Shown piece by piece: positions 42,430 to 56,055 of a stretch of DNA of 64,000 bases (positions are counted from its first letter, which is position 1; each line of letters begins with the position of its first letter). A model generated the notes under the pieces. It ran no database searches, was not told where the DNA came from, and worked only from the letters and a program-made list of their open reading frames with translations. Made by a program: the position numbers and the translations under genes. Source of the stretch: Catonella morbi ATCC 51271. Its GTDB lineage: Bacteria > Bacillota > Clostridia > Lachnospirales > Lachnospiraceae. The DNA lies in NCBI RefSeq assembly GCF_000160035.2, contig NZ_KI535368.1, positions 248,001-312,000 of the forward strand, read 5' to 3'.

Positions 42430-42596
42430 ACTATCCGTTGCCCCACAAGAGCTACTTAATAAAAAGCTTCAAAAATGTAGTAAATAAGCGGCTCTTAAGG
42501 CAGAGAACCTTGATAATTAAATAGTGAGACAATCTTGAAAATTCAAACGAACGCATACAGATAGTAATATCTGTATAACCTAGACATTAAATTCTT

Positions 42597-42669
42597 AATG
42601 AATACAAGTCGAAGACGAAGTATGAATTTAGAATTTAAGTCGTTCTTTCGAAGCTTAGCGAGAAAGAAC
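42597..42669 (+). repeat. rRNA leader element ending in GTTCTTTC hairpin
   Basis: 73 bases about 80% alike to 44748-44820 in the spacer before 23S. It ends with the hairpin GTTCTTTC / GAGAAAGAAC (42642-42669). Probably a processing or antitermination element. Confidence 0.7.
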
Positions 42670-42765
42670 ACCCTTAAAAACAGTAAAAATTATCAACTTT
42701 AGCCGGTTGATAACGGAATAAGCAAGAGATGATAAATGTCAGCTTGTTCTGACAAAGGCAAACAC

Positions 42766-44492
<1,727 letters not shown>

Positions 44493-44609
44493 TCTAGTGA
44501 CGATGCGTCCGGGGGTCACACCCGTTCTCATCCCGAACACGAAGGTTAAGGCCCGGGCGGCCGATGGTACTGCACTGGAGACGGTGTGGGAGAGTAGGTG
44601 GTTGCTAGA
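44493..44609 (+). rRNA. 5S ribosomal RNA
   Basis: About 117 nt. Ends pair (TCTAGTGAC with GTTGCTAGA), and the core has CCCGTTCTCATCCCGAACACG and GGGAGAGTAGGT. It lies between 16S and tRNA-Ile; no other 5S is seen after the 23S gene. Confidence 0.95.
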
Positions 44610-44614
44610 TTTAT

Positions 44615-44688
<74 letters not shown>

Positions 44689-44947
44689 CTCAGGATAATA
44701 TCCTGAAATGTACCTTGAAAACTGCATACCGAAACATTGTTTTCTTATATGAATGCAAGCCGTAGGCGAAGCATGAATTTAGAAAACAAGTTGTTCTTTC
44801 GAACGTAAGTGAGAAAGAACTTCAACAACATCGAGCGTTCTTTTTTTGTAAAACAAAGAAAGAACAAAACAATGTATTAAAAAGATTTAATACTGATACG
44901 CTAGTCAGTGTTAAATTAAAGAGAACCAAAAGAGTTATCTAAAATAC
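44689..44947 (+). other. tRNA-Ile to 23S spacer, first part
   Basis: Holds a second copy of the leader element at 44748-44820, including hairpin GTTCTTTC / GAGAAAGAAC (44793-44820), and CCTTGAAAACTGCATACC, which resembles clostridial rRNA antitermination boxes. Confidence 0.55.
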
Positions 44948-44948
44948 A

Positions 44949-45090
44949 GTTGAGATAGGTCACTCGCAGAAATACTTCGTATTTCCGCTCGTGATAGGCG
45001 TTTCGTAGAAACGCCACCATCTGTCTATAGACCGCCGTTTACAAGCAAGCTTGCAACGACGTCCCATAGACATCTGGCCTTCCCATCTCA
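44949..45090 (+). other. Multi-hairpin structured spacer before 23S
   Basis: An outer stem GTTGAGAT / ATCTCAAC encloses hairpins GAAATACTTCGTATTTC, GGCGTTTCGTAGAAACGCC and a longer one formed by GTCTATAGACCGCCGTT with AACGACGTCCCATAGAC. No ORF. Likely part of rRNA processing. Confidence 0.65.
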
Positions 45091-45095
45091 ACTCA

Positions 45096-47991
<2,896 letters not shown>

Positions 47992-48045
47992 AAGAAAAGG
48001 AAAAAAGATGTTGTATTCGGTTGCAGTTTTGAAGATATATGAGAT

Positions 48046-48073
48046 AAAGGACACTTAGGTGTTCTTTTTTTTG
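48046..48073 (+). terminator. rRNA operon terminator
   Basis: AAAGGACACTTAGGTGTTCTTTTTTTT: 8-9 bp stem, TTA loop, eight Ts. Follows 23S by 55 bases. Confidence 0.9.
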
Positions 48074-48377
48074 TGTATATCACAATAAAAAGAAACCACC
48101 GGCTATGCCGGTGAGTCTCCAAATAGCTTTAGTTTCAAGAAAAGATTTCCTGTGATTAACAAAAAATTTTTCAAAATTTCCTATTAAACAAAAATCTATT
48201 CGATGGATGTAAAGCTTTCTGTAGCGAAGTTTGCATTGTGGTACTGCTTGAGTGCGAAGTGTGTGTTTGCACAACTTTTTAGAGAAATTTAAGTTAAAAG
48301 TAAATGAAAGTAAATAACCATATGCTAATATTAAATGTATGATATATATTCATTATAATAGTAAAGGAGAAGGATTT
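48074..48377. other. Intergenic stretch with a GC-rich hairpin
   Basis: Contains the 17-base palindrome CACCGGCTATGCCGGTG (48097-48113), which resembles the subterminal hairpins of IS200/IS605 elements; no transposase is present. The rest holds nothing recognisable. Confidence 0.4.
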
Positions 48378-49037
48378 ATGAAGAAAAAAATAGCTCTTTT
48401 AATGTGTTGTGCGGTTATGACATCAACACTTTTTGCCTGTGGAGGAAAAAACGATTCTAAAAGCAGTGCCAATGTGCCAAGTGCGGGTACATCCCAAAGT
48501 AAAAGTACAGCATCGGGGACAGGAAGTTCAGGTAATGGCAGTACAGCATCAGGTACTGATAATTCAAGCACCGGTAATTCTAAAGGTAGCAGCAGTACCT
48601 CAGGAACAGATATTTCCGGCTTGAGGGTAACCGAGCTTTTAAGTAAGATTTGTGAAGATACAAAGGTACCTGCTAATGATGTATTTGACTTGAATAAGGA
48701 GAGCTTTGAAGGATACAGCTTTATTAAATGGGTTGACGGAATTGAAGCTGCCTGCTCAGAGGGACAGATTACCACAGATGCCCATTCTTTGGTGCTTATA
48801 AAAGCAAATGGTGCTGATGCAAAGACTATGGCTGAGGACATAGCTAAGAAGGCGGATCCAAGAAAGTGGATTTGTGTCGGAGCAGAGGTAGGCAAGGTAT
48901 TATATACTGATAAATATGTATTAATGGTTATGACATACGAAAGAGCCTTTGACGGAATTAAGACAAATTTTGAAAAACTTATGGGCGGAGATGAAGTTAA
49001 GGTTATTGACATGGAAAAATCCGGTAAACTGGAGTAA
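48378..49037 (+). CDS. DUF4358 lipoprotein
   Basis: 219 residues from the ATG at 48378 (AAAGGAGAAGG upstream). Lipobox LFACGG, then a Ser/Gly/Thr-rich linker of about 65 residues, then a DUF4358 domain (about 85-215). Exported, lipid-anchored; function unknown, though the family often neighbours acyltransferase or O-acetylation genes, as here. Followed after 15 nt by an acyltransferase. Confidence 0.85.
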   Translation: MKKKIALLMCCAVMTSTLFACGGKNDSKSSANVPSAGTSQSKSTASGTGSSGNGSTASGTDNSSTGNSKGSSSTSGTDISGLRVTELLSKICEDTKVPANDVFDLNKESFEGYSFIKWVDGIEAACSEGQITTDAHSLVLIKANGADAKTMAEDIAKKADPRKWICVGAEVGKVLYTDKYVLMVMTYERAFDGIKTNFEKLMGGDEVKVIDMEKSGKLE

Positions 49038-49052
49038 ATGAGAGGAAACTAA

Positions 49053-50003
49053 ATGGAATTAAAGAAAACTAAACAGCCGATTATGGGACTGGCAGCACTT
49101 CTTATTGTCTTATTTCATTTATTTCCGGCGTCAAGAAGTAATGATGTATTAAGCAGTGTTGTAAGATATATTGTAATGACAGGCTATATCGGTGTTGATA
49201 TCTTCTTTTTTATGACAGGATATATGGCTCATTTTTCAAAGACTGACAATTACTTTCAGTATATTAAAAGGAAATTTTTAAATATATATCCGATATTTAT
49301 CTTTTCCTGTATCCTGTTTGTTATTATGGGTAAGCTGTCAATAATGAAGGCGTTGTATACGGTTTTGGGAGTTGAACTTTTTTTAAGCGGGGGAGGATCT
49401 TTTCTATGGTTCATCCCTGCAATTATGATATTTTATCTTCTTGTACCGTTTTATAAAAAGCTTATAAAAAAAATGGGCAGTGCTCAGACTTTTGTGGCTT
49501 CTGTTATTGTTTGGGCTGCCTTGGTATTTGCCCTTGAAAATATCTTGACAAATCACAGTGTAAATATATTTTTATGCAGAATACCGATAATTCTGTTAGG
49601 AACAATGCTTGCAGCTTATGAAGGGAAATGGAAACAAACCTATAAGCTTACAGCGGGAGTTTTTCTGGTTGTCGTAGGAGTATTTTTGACTTGGAAATTT
49701 GGATATATGATAAAGGCGGATTTTTTTGTAAGTGATATATTTTATGTAATTGTAATTCCTAATATAATCGGAATTATCCTGCTTGCAGATGTAATCTTTG
49801 GAAAAGTCAAAACATATGTGTTTGAAGGTTTGGGCAAAATATCACTGGAATTATATTGCCTGCAAATGGTTTTTGGAAGCTTAATTTTCGGAAAAGTAAT
49901 AAAATATGTAAGCAACAGTAAACTGGCTTTTTTAGTTGTATTTATATTGCTCATAGTTTTATCAGGTTTGATGCACACTGAAAAAAAGATTATAAAGCGA
50001 TAA
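49053..50003 (+). CDS. Acyltransferase 3 family membrane protein
   Basis: 316 residues, about ten helices. N-terminal helix with GLAALLIVLFHLFP carries the conserved His of the family, followed by GYIGVDIFFFMTGYM and the GGGSFLWFIPAIMIFYLLVP segment. These enzymes acylate surface sugars. GAGAGGAAACTAA precedes the start; cotranscribed with the DUF4358 lipoprotein. Confidence 0.88.
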   Translation: MELKKTKQPIMGLAALLIVLFHLFPASRSNDVLSSVVRYIVMTGYIGVDIFFFMTGYMAHFSKTDNYFQYIKRKFLNIYPIFIFSCILFVIMGKLSIMKALYTVLGVELFLSGGGSFLWFIPAIMIFYLLVPFYKKLIKKMGSAQTFVASVIVWAALVFALENILTNHSVNIFLCRIPIILLGTMLAAYEGKWKQTYKLTAGVFLVVVGVFLTWKFGYMIKADFFVSDIFYVIVIPNIIGIILLADVIFGKVKTYVFEGLGKISLELYCLQMVFGSLIFGKVIKYVSNSKLAFLVVFILLIVLSGLMHTEKKIIKR

Positions 50004-50101
50004 GTTTGGAAAACACTTTAAAAAAATATGTAGTTATAATAAAATAATACGAGTATGAGGTTCTTGAGATTTTTAAATTGGGTATAAGATAGGAGATTTA
50101 T

Positions 50102-52012
50102 ATGCTGGAAGAATTAATAAAGATTTGTGGGAACTGTGCCGAATTATTTTATCAGAATAAAAGTGAGGAAGCTTATAAAATATTGGATGGGATACTCACT
50201 TTTACAAAAACCAATCTTTTAAATATTTTTGAGGGATATTCAAACGAAATTGTGCAGTTGTTTATGGGGAAGTTAAGGATTCTCATAGATAGATATAATC
50301 ATAAGGATAATCTTGGAATAGCAGATCTTTTGGCTTTTGAGCTCTTTGATTTTGAAAAGACAGTTTGCAAAGAAAGTGATTCTGAGAATGGTGTAAATCT
50401 GGGAGATGGATATTTTTACAGAGAATACAGTTTATATGACAGAAAGCTTGCAGGAAGAACCTTTGCTGAACAGTTTGTTAATTCAAAACCATATTCTACA
50501 GTAGTAGTGTTTGGAGATGATGAAACTGCAAATGATGAGCTTAAACATATTTTTGAGACAGATGATACAAAGACTCTGTATCTCGTGACAACTGAAATGG
50601 CAGGGAAGCCGGAAGTAGAGGAAAAATTATCTTCTGTTATAAATGTGCATAACAGAGAACTGGTGCAGCTTGTGTCATTTCCTAATTTTGATAGGATATA
50701 CGAAAATAAATTTAATGAACTTAAAAGCAGGGTTAAATATTATATTAAACTGGAAACTTTTACGAAAAATTCGGGTATCAGAGATGCAAGTGAGATCGGG
50801 AAAAATATTTTAGACAATATTGAGTATATTTTAAATGGAAGCTCTGTAAACAAACTGATAGAGAGATTTAAATCAGAGGACTTGGGAGAGATTCCGGCTA
50901 TCATAGTATCTGCAGGTCCATCATTGGATAAGAATATTAAAGAACTTAAGAAGGCGGAAGGTAAGGCTTTTATAATAGGTGTGGATTCTGCACTTCGTTC
51001 ACTTCTTGATAACGGAATTAAGGTAGACCTGGCAATCAGTGTAGATCCTGCCAAGCATAGACAGCCTTTTGAACACGATAAAATTAAGGAGTTGCCTTTT
51101 GTATTCAAGGTGAATTCTCCTAACTTTGCTGTTAAAGCGAGCAAGAATAAAATCTTTTTTGAAGACGGTTATGGATTTAAGTATTATTCAGAAATGCTGA
51201 AATCTGTAGCTGGTGTAGAACTGGGAGAGACCAAGACAGGCGGCTCGGTTGCCAATAATGCATTTTCGCTGGCAGTGGATTTAGGCTTCAAAAAAATAAT
51301 TTTTGTAGGTCAGGATCTGGCATTTACAGGCGGAAAGAACCATGTTACAGGATTTATAAATAAAGAAGTTTCTCTCAGAAATAAATCAATTCCAAGTATG
51401 GCAAAAGCAATAGGCGGAGGCATGGTAGAAACAAGTCTCCAAATGTCCTTCTACAGAGAATGGTTTGAGCAAAGAATACTTGAACTGGAGGGTGCTATAG
51501 AGGTAATAAACGCAACTGAAGGTGGAGCAGCTATAAAGGGAAGCAGTGAAATGTCTCTTGAAGCAGCTATTAAAGAAAATTGCAGCACAGAATTTGATTT
51601 TGAAAGTATAATTTCTTCAGTAGAACCTATATTATCAGAAGAAAAACAGCAGCAGATACATCTAAGACTTGATGGACTGAAAGAGGAGCTGGATGCCCTT
51701 GAAAATAAACTGAAGTCAGGGATAAGAGATTACCGGAAGCTGATTGAGTTTGAAAAGCTTGGTAAAGGAAATGAAAGTGAATACAGAAAGCTTATAAACA
51801 GGCTTGGTGAAATAAACCGCCTTGATGAAGAGGTAGCTCTGCTTGATTTTACAAGGCTCTTCTATAAGGAAGGCGAAGAGGGAATTACAGACGATATCTA
51901 TACCGGAGAGGGACTTTCAGTTACTGATATAGCGAGGAAGGGTGAAGCCCTGCTTAAAAGCTATATCAAAGGAGTAGATAAATGCAGAGTGGCTATTGAG
52001 GGTAATAACTAA
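50102..52012 (+). CDS. Maf-type (DUF115, MptE-like) motility-associated glycosyltransferase
   Basis: 636 residues. Central DUF115 core with AIIVSAGPSLDKNIKELKKAEGKAFIIGVDSALRSLLDNGIKVDLAISVDP and FVGQDLAFTGGKNHV, flanked by Maf_N-like and helical C-terminal parts with a coiled coil near 525-580. Maf proteins transfer nonulosonic acids to flagellin (established for Campylobacter and others). No flagellin or sugar-synthesis gene lies in the window. TAGGAGATTTAT precedes the start. Confidence 0.88.
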   Translation: MLEELIKICGNCAELFYQNKSEEAYKILDGILTFTKTNLLNIFEGYSNEIVQLFMGKLRILIDRYNHKDNLGIADLLAFELFDFEKTVCKESDSENGVNLGDGYFYREYSLYDRKLAGRTFAEQFVNSKPYSTVVVFGDDETANDELKHIFETDDTKTLYLVTTEMAGKPEVEEKLSSVINVHNRELVQLVSFPNFDRIYENKFNELKSRVKYYIKLETFTKNSGIRDASEIGKNILDNIEYILNGSSVNKLIERFKSEDLGEIPAIIVSAGPSLDKNIKELKKAEGKAFIIGVDSALRSLLDNGIKVDLAISVDPAKHRQPFEHDKIKELPFVFKVNSPNFAVKASKNKIFFEDGYGFKYYSEMLKSVAGVELGETKTGGSVANNAFSLAVDLGFKKIIFVGQDLAFTGGKNHVTGFINKEVSLRNKSIPSMAKAIGGGMVETSLQMSFYREWFEQRILELEGAIEVINATEGGAAIKGSSEMSLEAAIKENCSTEFDFESIISSVEPILSEEKQQQIHLRLDGLKEELDALENKLKSGIRDYRKLIEFEKLGKGNESEYRKLINRLGEINRLDEEVALLDFTRLFYKEGEEGITDDIYTGEGLSVTDIARKGEALLKSYIKGVDKCRVAIEGNN

Positions 52013-52039
52013 TAAATTTGAAGTTATAGAGGTATTAAG

Positions 52040-52558
52040 ATGGAAAACTGTGTTTATATTATTTCCGGTCCTCCGGGTGTTGGGAAAAGCAGTGTTAGTA
52101 ATGAGCTGGCCTATACTTTTAATAAAAGTGCCGTAATAGAAGGAGACATGATTTATTTAATGGTCAAAGGCGGTTTGGTAGCACCCTGGGAAGATGACGG
52201 CTACTATATGGATTTGTTCTGGGATAATATAATCAGTATTACCAATAATTTAATTGATAGGAATATTACAGTAATAATAGAATACGTAATATTCGAAGAA
52301 CAAATCAAAAAAATTAAAGAGTTTCTTCAAAAGCGGCAAATTAAATTAAAATACTGTGTTTTACTGGCAGAAGAACAGACTCTTAAAGAAAGAGATTTAT
52401 CCAGAAAAGAGATAGAAAGAACCGGTGATTTATCAATTAAATCAAGAAATGAGTTTTTATCTAAAAATATTAATAAGAATAATTTGCTTTATACTGATAA
52501 TTTAGATATTAAAGAAACTGCAAATATAATAAAATCTTCAGATAGATTCTTTGTTTAA
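52040..52558 (+). CDS. P-loop kinase-like ATPase (AAA_33 type)
   Basis: 172 residues. Walker A SGPPGVGKSS at the N-terminus, then VIEGDMIYLMVKGG and IIEYVIFEEQI. Resembles small nucleotide or sugar kinases and zeta-toxin-like phosphotransferases; substrate unknown. It follows the Maf gene by 27 nt with GAGGTATTAAG before the start. Confidence 0.75.
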   Translation: MENCVYIISGPPGVGKSSVSNELAYTFNKSAVIEGDMIYLMVKGGLVAPWEDDGYYMDLFWDNIISITNNLIDRNITVIIEYVIFEEQIKKIKEFLQKRQIKLKYCVLLAEEQTLKERDLSRKEIERTGDLSIKSRNEFLSKNINKNNLLYTDNLDIKETANIIKSSDRFFV

Positions 52559-52593
52559 GAGAGACAATACAGTTTTATAAATGTAATTATTTT

Positions 52594-52640
52594 AGTTGCA
52601 GAAGTCAGGTAAGCAAGCGCATTACCCGACTTCTGCAACT
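52594..52640. terminator. Bidirectional terminator
   Basis: AGTTGCAGAAGTC(A)GGTAA pairs with TTACC(C)GACTTCTGCAACT between convergent genes. It includes the stop of the minus-strand gene. Confidence 0.85.
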
Positions 52641-53797
52641 TCCATCATCAGCTCCAGTCTATGCTTATAAGTGTGTCCGGACTTAACCTTTTCATAAGCA
52701 TTTCTTGCAATTTCAGCCCTTTCTTTATCATGGCTCAGGTAATAATCAATCTTAGCAAGAAGGCTCTCCTCACTGTCATAGAAGTCAAAATCCTCTCCGG
52801 GAGTAAAATAATCAAATAAATCAGCCTGATAGTTGGTTAAGAGGAAACCACCCGCACCGAAAATATCAAAGCATCTTAAAGGAATACCGGTCTGAATACT
52901 GCGAAGAGTAATGTTCAGGTTTATCTTGCTATTTTTAAATACAAAAGGCATGATATCATAATAATCCACAGCCCCCATGTTTTTGATTTTTGGAAGTTCG
53001 GGAGTTTTATTATGAGTGTAGAGTTTGGTTTCAAATCTATTTGAAACGGCAGTAAGTAAGCGCTTCCTTTCAATGGCAGTTATTTTTCTGGCTATGAAAT
53101 AATTGGCGTATACATACTCTACAGTTTCAGTTCCGTATTTATTAGGGCTGTAGTCAAGCGATTTTTTCATAGCTTCAATTATATCTTTAGTCAGAAGTTC
53201 CTCAATAAAGAAATATCCGCTTATTTTAATCTGAGCCTCTATTATGGCATCTATATAGCCCCTGGTATAGTCGTCAAGGTCAGTCATTCTGTCAAGAAAA
53301 TTATGCTTTTCGTTATAAAGAGAGCCTACAAATGAAACATCACTTGAAAGAATTTTATTTTTATCGGCGGGAAGAGCCATTTTATCAAGGCGTTTTACAT
53401 TGGCACAAAGCGGAAGATAATAAACTGTGGTAATGCCGAGTTTTGCAAGTTCTTCGTAAGAATGTTTATCAAAAATAAATACATGGTTCACAGAACTTAT
53501 AATAGTATAAGAGTAGAGTGAAGTCAGCGGGTTATCATAAACAAATGCCAGGTATTTTATATTATGCCTCTTGCATCCGTTTGAAACAGAAGGAAAATAA
53601 TTAAAAGAGAATACAAAGAGATAATTCTTCTTTACAAACATATCATCAAAGGCCTTATCAAAGTCCGGGTCATTCGGATATGAAAATATATTGTCATGGT
53701 AAAAAAGTTCTACCTCAAAACCTTTTTCCTTCATTGCCTCTATCATATCAAGTTTACCAAATGAAGGAGAATCTATAAAAAGGATAGTTTTAGTCAT
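52622..53797 (-). CDS. CgeB-type glycosyltransferase (second of pair)
   Basis: 391 residues. Rossmann N-terminal half (DUF3880-like, FLVFSFNYFPSVSNGCKRHNIKYLAFVYDNP) and C-terminal Glyco_trans_1_2 part with IPLRCFDIFGAGGFLLTNYQADLFDYFTPGEDFDFYDSEE. Same fold as the gene it overlaps by 8 nt upstream; the pair probably arose by duplication. CgeB proteins act on spore or surface glycans; acceptor unknown. GAGGT before the ATG. Confidence 0.87.
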   Translation of the reverse strand: MTKTILFIDSPSFGKLDMIEAMKEKGFEVELFYHDNIFSYPNDPDFDKAFDDMFVKKNYLFVFSFNYFPSVSNGCKRHNIKYLAFVYDNPLTSLYSYTIISSVNHVFIFDKHSYEELAKLGITTVYYLPLCANVKRLDKMALPADKNKILSSDVSFVGSLYNEKHNFLDRMTDLDDYTRGYIDAIIEAQIKISGYFFIEELLTKDIIEAMKKSLDYSPNKYGTETVEYVYANYFIARKITAIERKRLLTAVSNRFETKLYTHNKTPELPKIKNMGAVDYYDIMPFVFKNSKINLNITLRSIQTGIPLRCFDIFGAGGFLLTNYQADLFDYFTPGEDFDFYDSEESLLAKIDYYLSHDKERAEIARNAYEKVKSGHTYKHRLELMMEVAEVG

Positions 53798-54986
53798 TGT
53801 TTACCTCTTTTTTCTTTCCGAGAAATGCCATTTCAAGCATTTGCATTATTCTTTCAGGATAATTATGATACTTAACAAGCTTTTTATAACCGTTATTAGC
53901 TATTTCAAGTCTGTCATTTTCATGCGTAAGGTAATATTCTGCCTTATAAAGCAAATCTTCCTCACTTGTATAAGCTTCCAAATCTTCGCCTATGTTAAAT
54001 ATATCAGGCAGTTCAGTCTGATAGTTAGTTATTAAAAAGCCATCGCAGCCCAGCACATCAAAGATTCTAAGCGGAAGTCCTTCGCGTATAGATTTGGCGG
54101 TAAAGTTTAGATTAATCTTACTGTTATGAAATACTAACGGCATTTCGGTAAGAGTTTTAACCCTGCCTTTATTGTTTACCGGAATTCCATCAGTCAGACT
54201 CCCGGTATAAAAATCTACCTTAAATTTACTTCCGAGGGCAGTAAGTAGGTCTGTTCTTTCCATTGAAGTAATTTTATAGTCCATATAGAGGCGGACAACA
54301 GTCTTTTTATCCTCAAGAGTGTAGCTTTCGGGAGGAGTATAAAAGTCAGGCATATTTTTAATAAATTCTTTTATCGCCTCATCTGAAATTACTTCTTCTA
54401 TAAAATGATAGCCGTAAATCTTCTGCTGGGCTTTCATTAGCCCCATAAGGTAGCCGCTTAGATAAGGAGACGGATTTAATCTGTCATAAGGACATTTCTC
54501 GGTATAAAGTGAGCCTACGAAAGAAATATCCGAAGTGAATCTTTGTTTCTGCCGGGGAGTGGCTGAGTTTATAACACTTGCCCATCTTTTTGGATTGGTG
54601 GCAAGAGGAAGATGGAAGATACATTCGGGATTCAGAGGGTGAAATTCCTTATATTGAGACAGGTCAAAAAGGAAAATTCTGTTCCATTCATTTTTTACAG
54701 TGCATGAAAAAAGCTCTATAACAGGACTGTCTACAGTCTGGCAGATATATCTTATCTTATATATATTACAGACTTCGGAAAGAAAGGGATAGTAATTTAT
54801 ACTGAATACAAAATCATAACTTTTTTTATTCAGTGCAGCAGAGACCAGTTCCACTCTCTTTGCAGCCGGAATATTTTTATCCTCTATTTCATAAGTTAAT
54901 TCATCTACTGTATTTCCTAGCTCCTTAAAACCTTCAATAAAATCAGGTTCACAGATGCTTCCATAGCGGTAAAACAGAAGGTTCAT
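53790..54986 (-). CDS. CgeB-type glycosyltransferase (first of pair)
   Basis: 398 residues from the ATG at 54986 (GAAAGGAG upstream; an earlier in-frame TTG overlaps that site). Motifs parallel the paralog: FVFSINYYPFLSEVCNIYKIRYICQTVDSP and LPLRIFDVLGCDGFLITNYQTELPDIFNIGEDLEAYTSEED. Likely a surface glycan or flagellin sugar transferase working with the Maf protein encoded nearby on the other strand; this link is inference from position. Confidence 0.87.
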   Translation of the reverse strand: MNLLFYRYGSICEPDFIEGFKELGNTVDELTYEIEDKNIPAAKRVELVSAALNKKSYDFVFSINYYPFLSEVCNIYKIRYICQTVDSPVIELFSCTVKNEWNRIFLFDLSQYKEFHPLNPECIFHLPLATNPKRWASVINSATPRQKQRFTSDISFVGSLYTEKCPYDRLNPSPYLSGYLMGLMKAQQKIYGYHFIEEVISDEAIKEFIKNMPDFYTPPESYTLEDKKTVVRLYMDYKITSMERTDLLTALGSKFKVDFYTGSLTDGIPVNNKGRVKTLTEMPLVFHNSKINLNFTAKSIREGLPLRIFDVLGCDGFLITNYQTELPDIFNIGEDLEAYTSEEDLLYKAEYYLTHENDRLEIANNGYKKLVKYHNYPERIMQMLEMAFLGKKKEVNND

Positions 54987-55163
54987 AGGAACTCCTTTCA
55001 AAATCTGTCATAGTTTGGCCAAAGCTCTTAAATTGCCTGAACTTGTAACAAATTATAGGCCGGATAGCAGTTAAAAGTCAAGATTTCCATTTACAAATCA
55101 CCTCAGTTCTGCTAAACTGATATAGTTACCAAGAATTTTAGATAAAGAAAAGGAGGCACAATT

Positions 55164-55937
55164 ATGATTAAAATAAAAACAGATACCCATACTCATACCC
55201 TGGCATCCGGGCACGCCTACTCGACGATAGAGGAGAACTTAAGGGCAGGAAAAGAACAAGGGCTTGAGTTAGTTGGAACAACCGACCACTTTAGCTCTTT
55301 TTTTGTGCCTTCAACCACTTTTGCCTGCTATGGTTTTTTTATAAATAGAGGGGATTTGCCGGAGATTTGGCATGGTGTAAGGCTTTTATTCGGGGCAGAA
55401 GTGGATATAGTAGACCTTAAGGGAAATTTATTTGGGCATGATATTTATATCCCGTTCCCATATAAGAACGGAAACAAGGTTACCTATGAAGAAGGCATAT
55501 TAAACAGGTTAGATTACCTTATTGCAAGTGTACATTTTAAAGAGTTTACAGCTAACTCTACTGTTGTAGAAAATACTGAACTTTATATTAAGGCACTTGA
55601 GCATGATAAGGTGAAAATCTTAGGCCATATAGGACGTTCAGGGCTTGAGTTTGATGTGGAAGAAGTTGTAAGAGCGGCTAAGGCTATGAATAAAATGATA
55701 GAAATAAATGAAGCCTCCTTTGGTCATGGTGATATTATAAAGGAGAGATGCCGCAGGATTGCAGTTACCTGTGCAGAGACCGGAACCAAGATAGCAGTAA
55801 ACAGTGATGCACACTGCTCATTTAAGATAGGCAAATATCCTAACGCAATTAAGATGCTTGAGGAAATTGATTTTCCGGAAGAGCTTATAGGAAACAGAGA
55901 TGCCGAAACTTTCTTAAGTATGGTGTGCCCTAAGTAG
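55164..55937 (+). CDS. PHP-domain phosphatase (YcdX family)
   Basis: 257 residues. Metal ligands visible in TDTHTHTLASGHAYST (motif I), GTTDHF (motif II), VDIVDLKG, and the C-terminal INSDAHC-type motif AVNSDAHCSF. YcdX-family members are trinuclear zinc phosphatases with unknown natural substrate. AAGGAGG precedes the start. Single gene. Confidence 0.9.
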   Translation: MIKIKTDTHTHTLASGHAYSTIEENLRAGKEQGLELVGTTDHFSSFFVPSTTFACYGFFINRGDLPEIWHGVRLLFGAEVDIVDLKGNLFGHDIYIPFPYKNGNKVTYEEGILNRLDYLIASVHFKEFTANSTVVENTELYIKALEHDKVKILGHIGRSGLEFDVEEVVRAAKAMNKMIEINEASFGHGDIIKERCRRIAVTCAETGTKIAVNSDAHCSFKIGKYPNAIKMLEEIDFPEELIGNRDAETFLSMVCPK

Positions 55938-55984
55938 AATATAATTATTCACAGAATTTAAGGGTGAATAATACAGAAACATAG

Positions 55985-55998
55985 ACTACAGTTGTAGT
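55985..55998 (+). promoter_or_regulatory. BlaI-like operator before ABC exporter operon
   Basis: ACTACAGTTGTAGT, a dyad matching the ACTACA/TGTAGT signature of the blaI promoter at 22144-22209. A -10-like TATACT follows at 56007-56012. It may place this transporter in the BlaI regulon. Confidence 0.55.
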
Positions 55999-56055
55999 GT
56001 AATGAATATACTGTTATGGGGATTCTGCACTTAATATTGTTTGACAGGAGAAGAT

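Noticed and set aside
48080-48274. Minus-strand 64-residue ORF and IS200/IS605 element
   Set aside because: Only one 17-bp hairpin resembles such elements; no TnpA or TnpB motif is seen.
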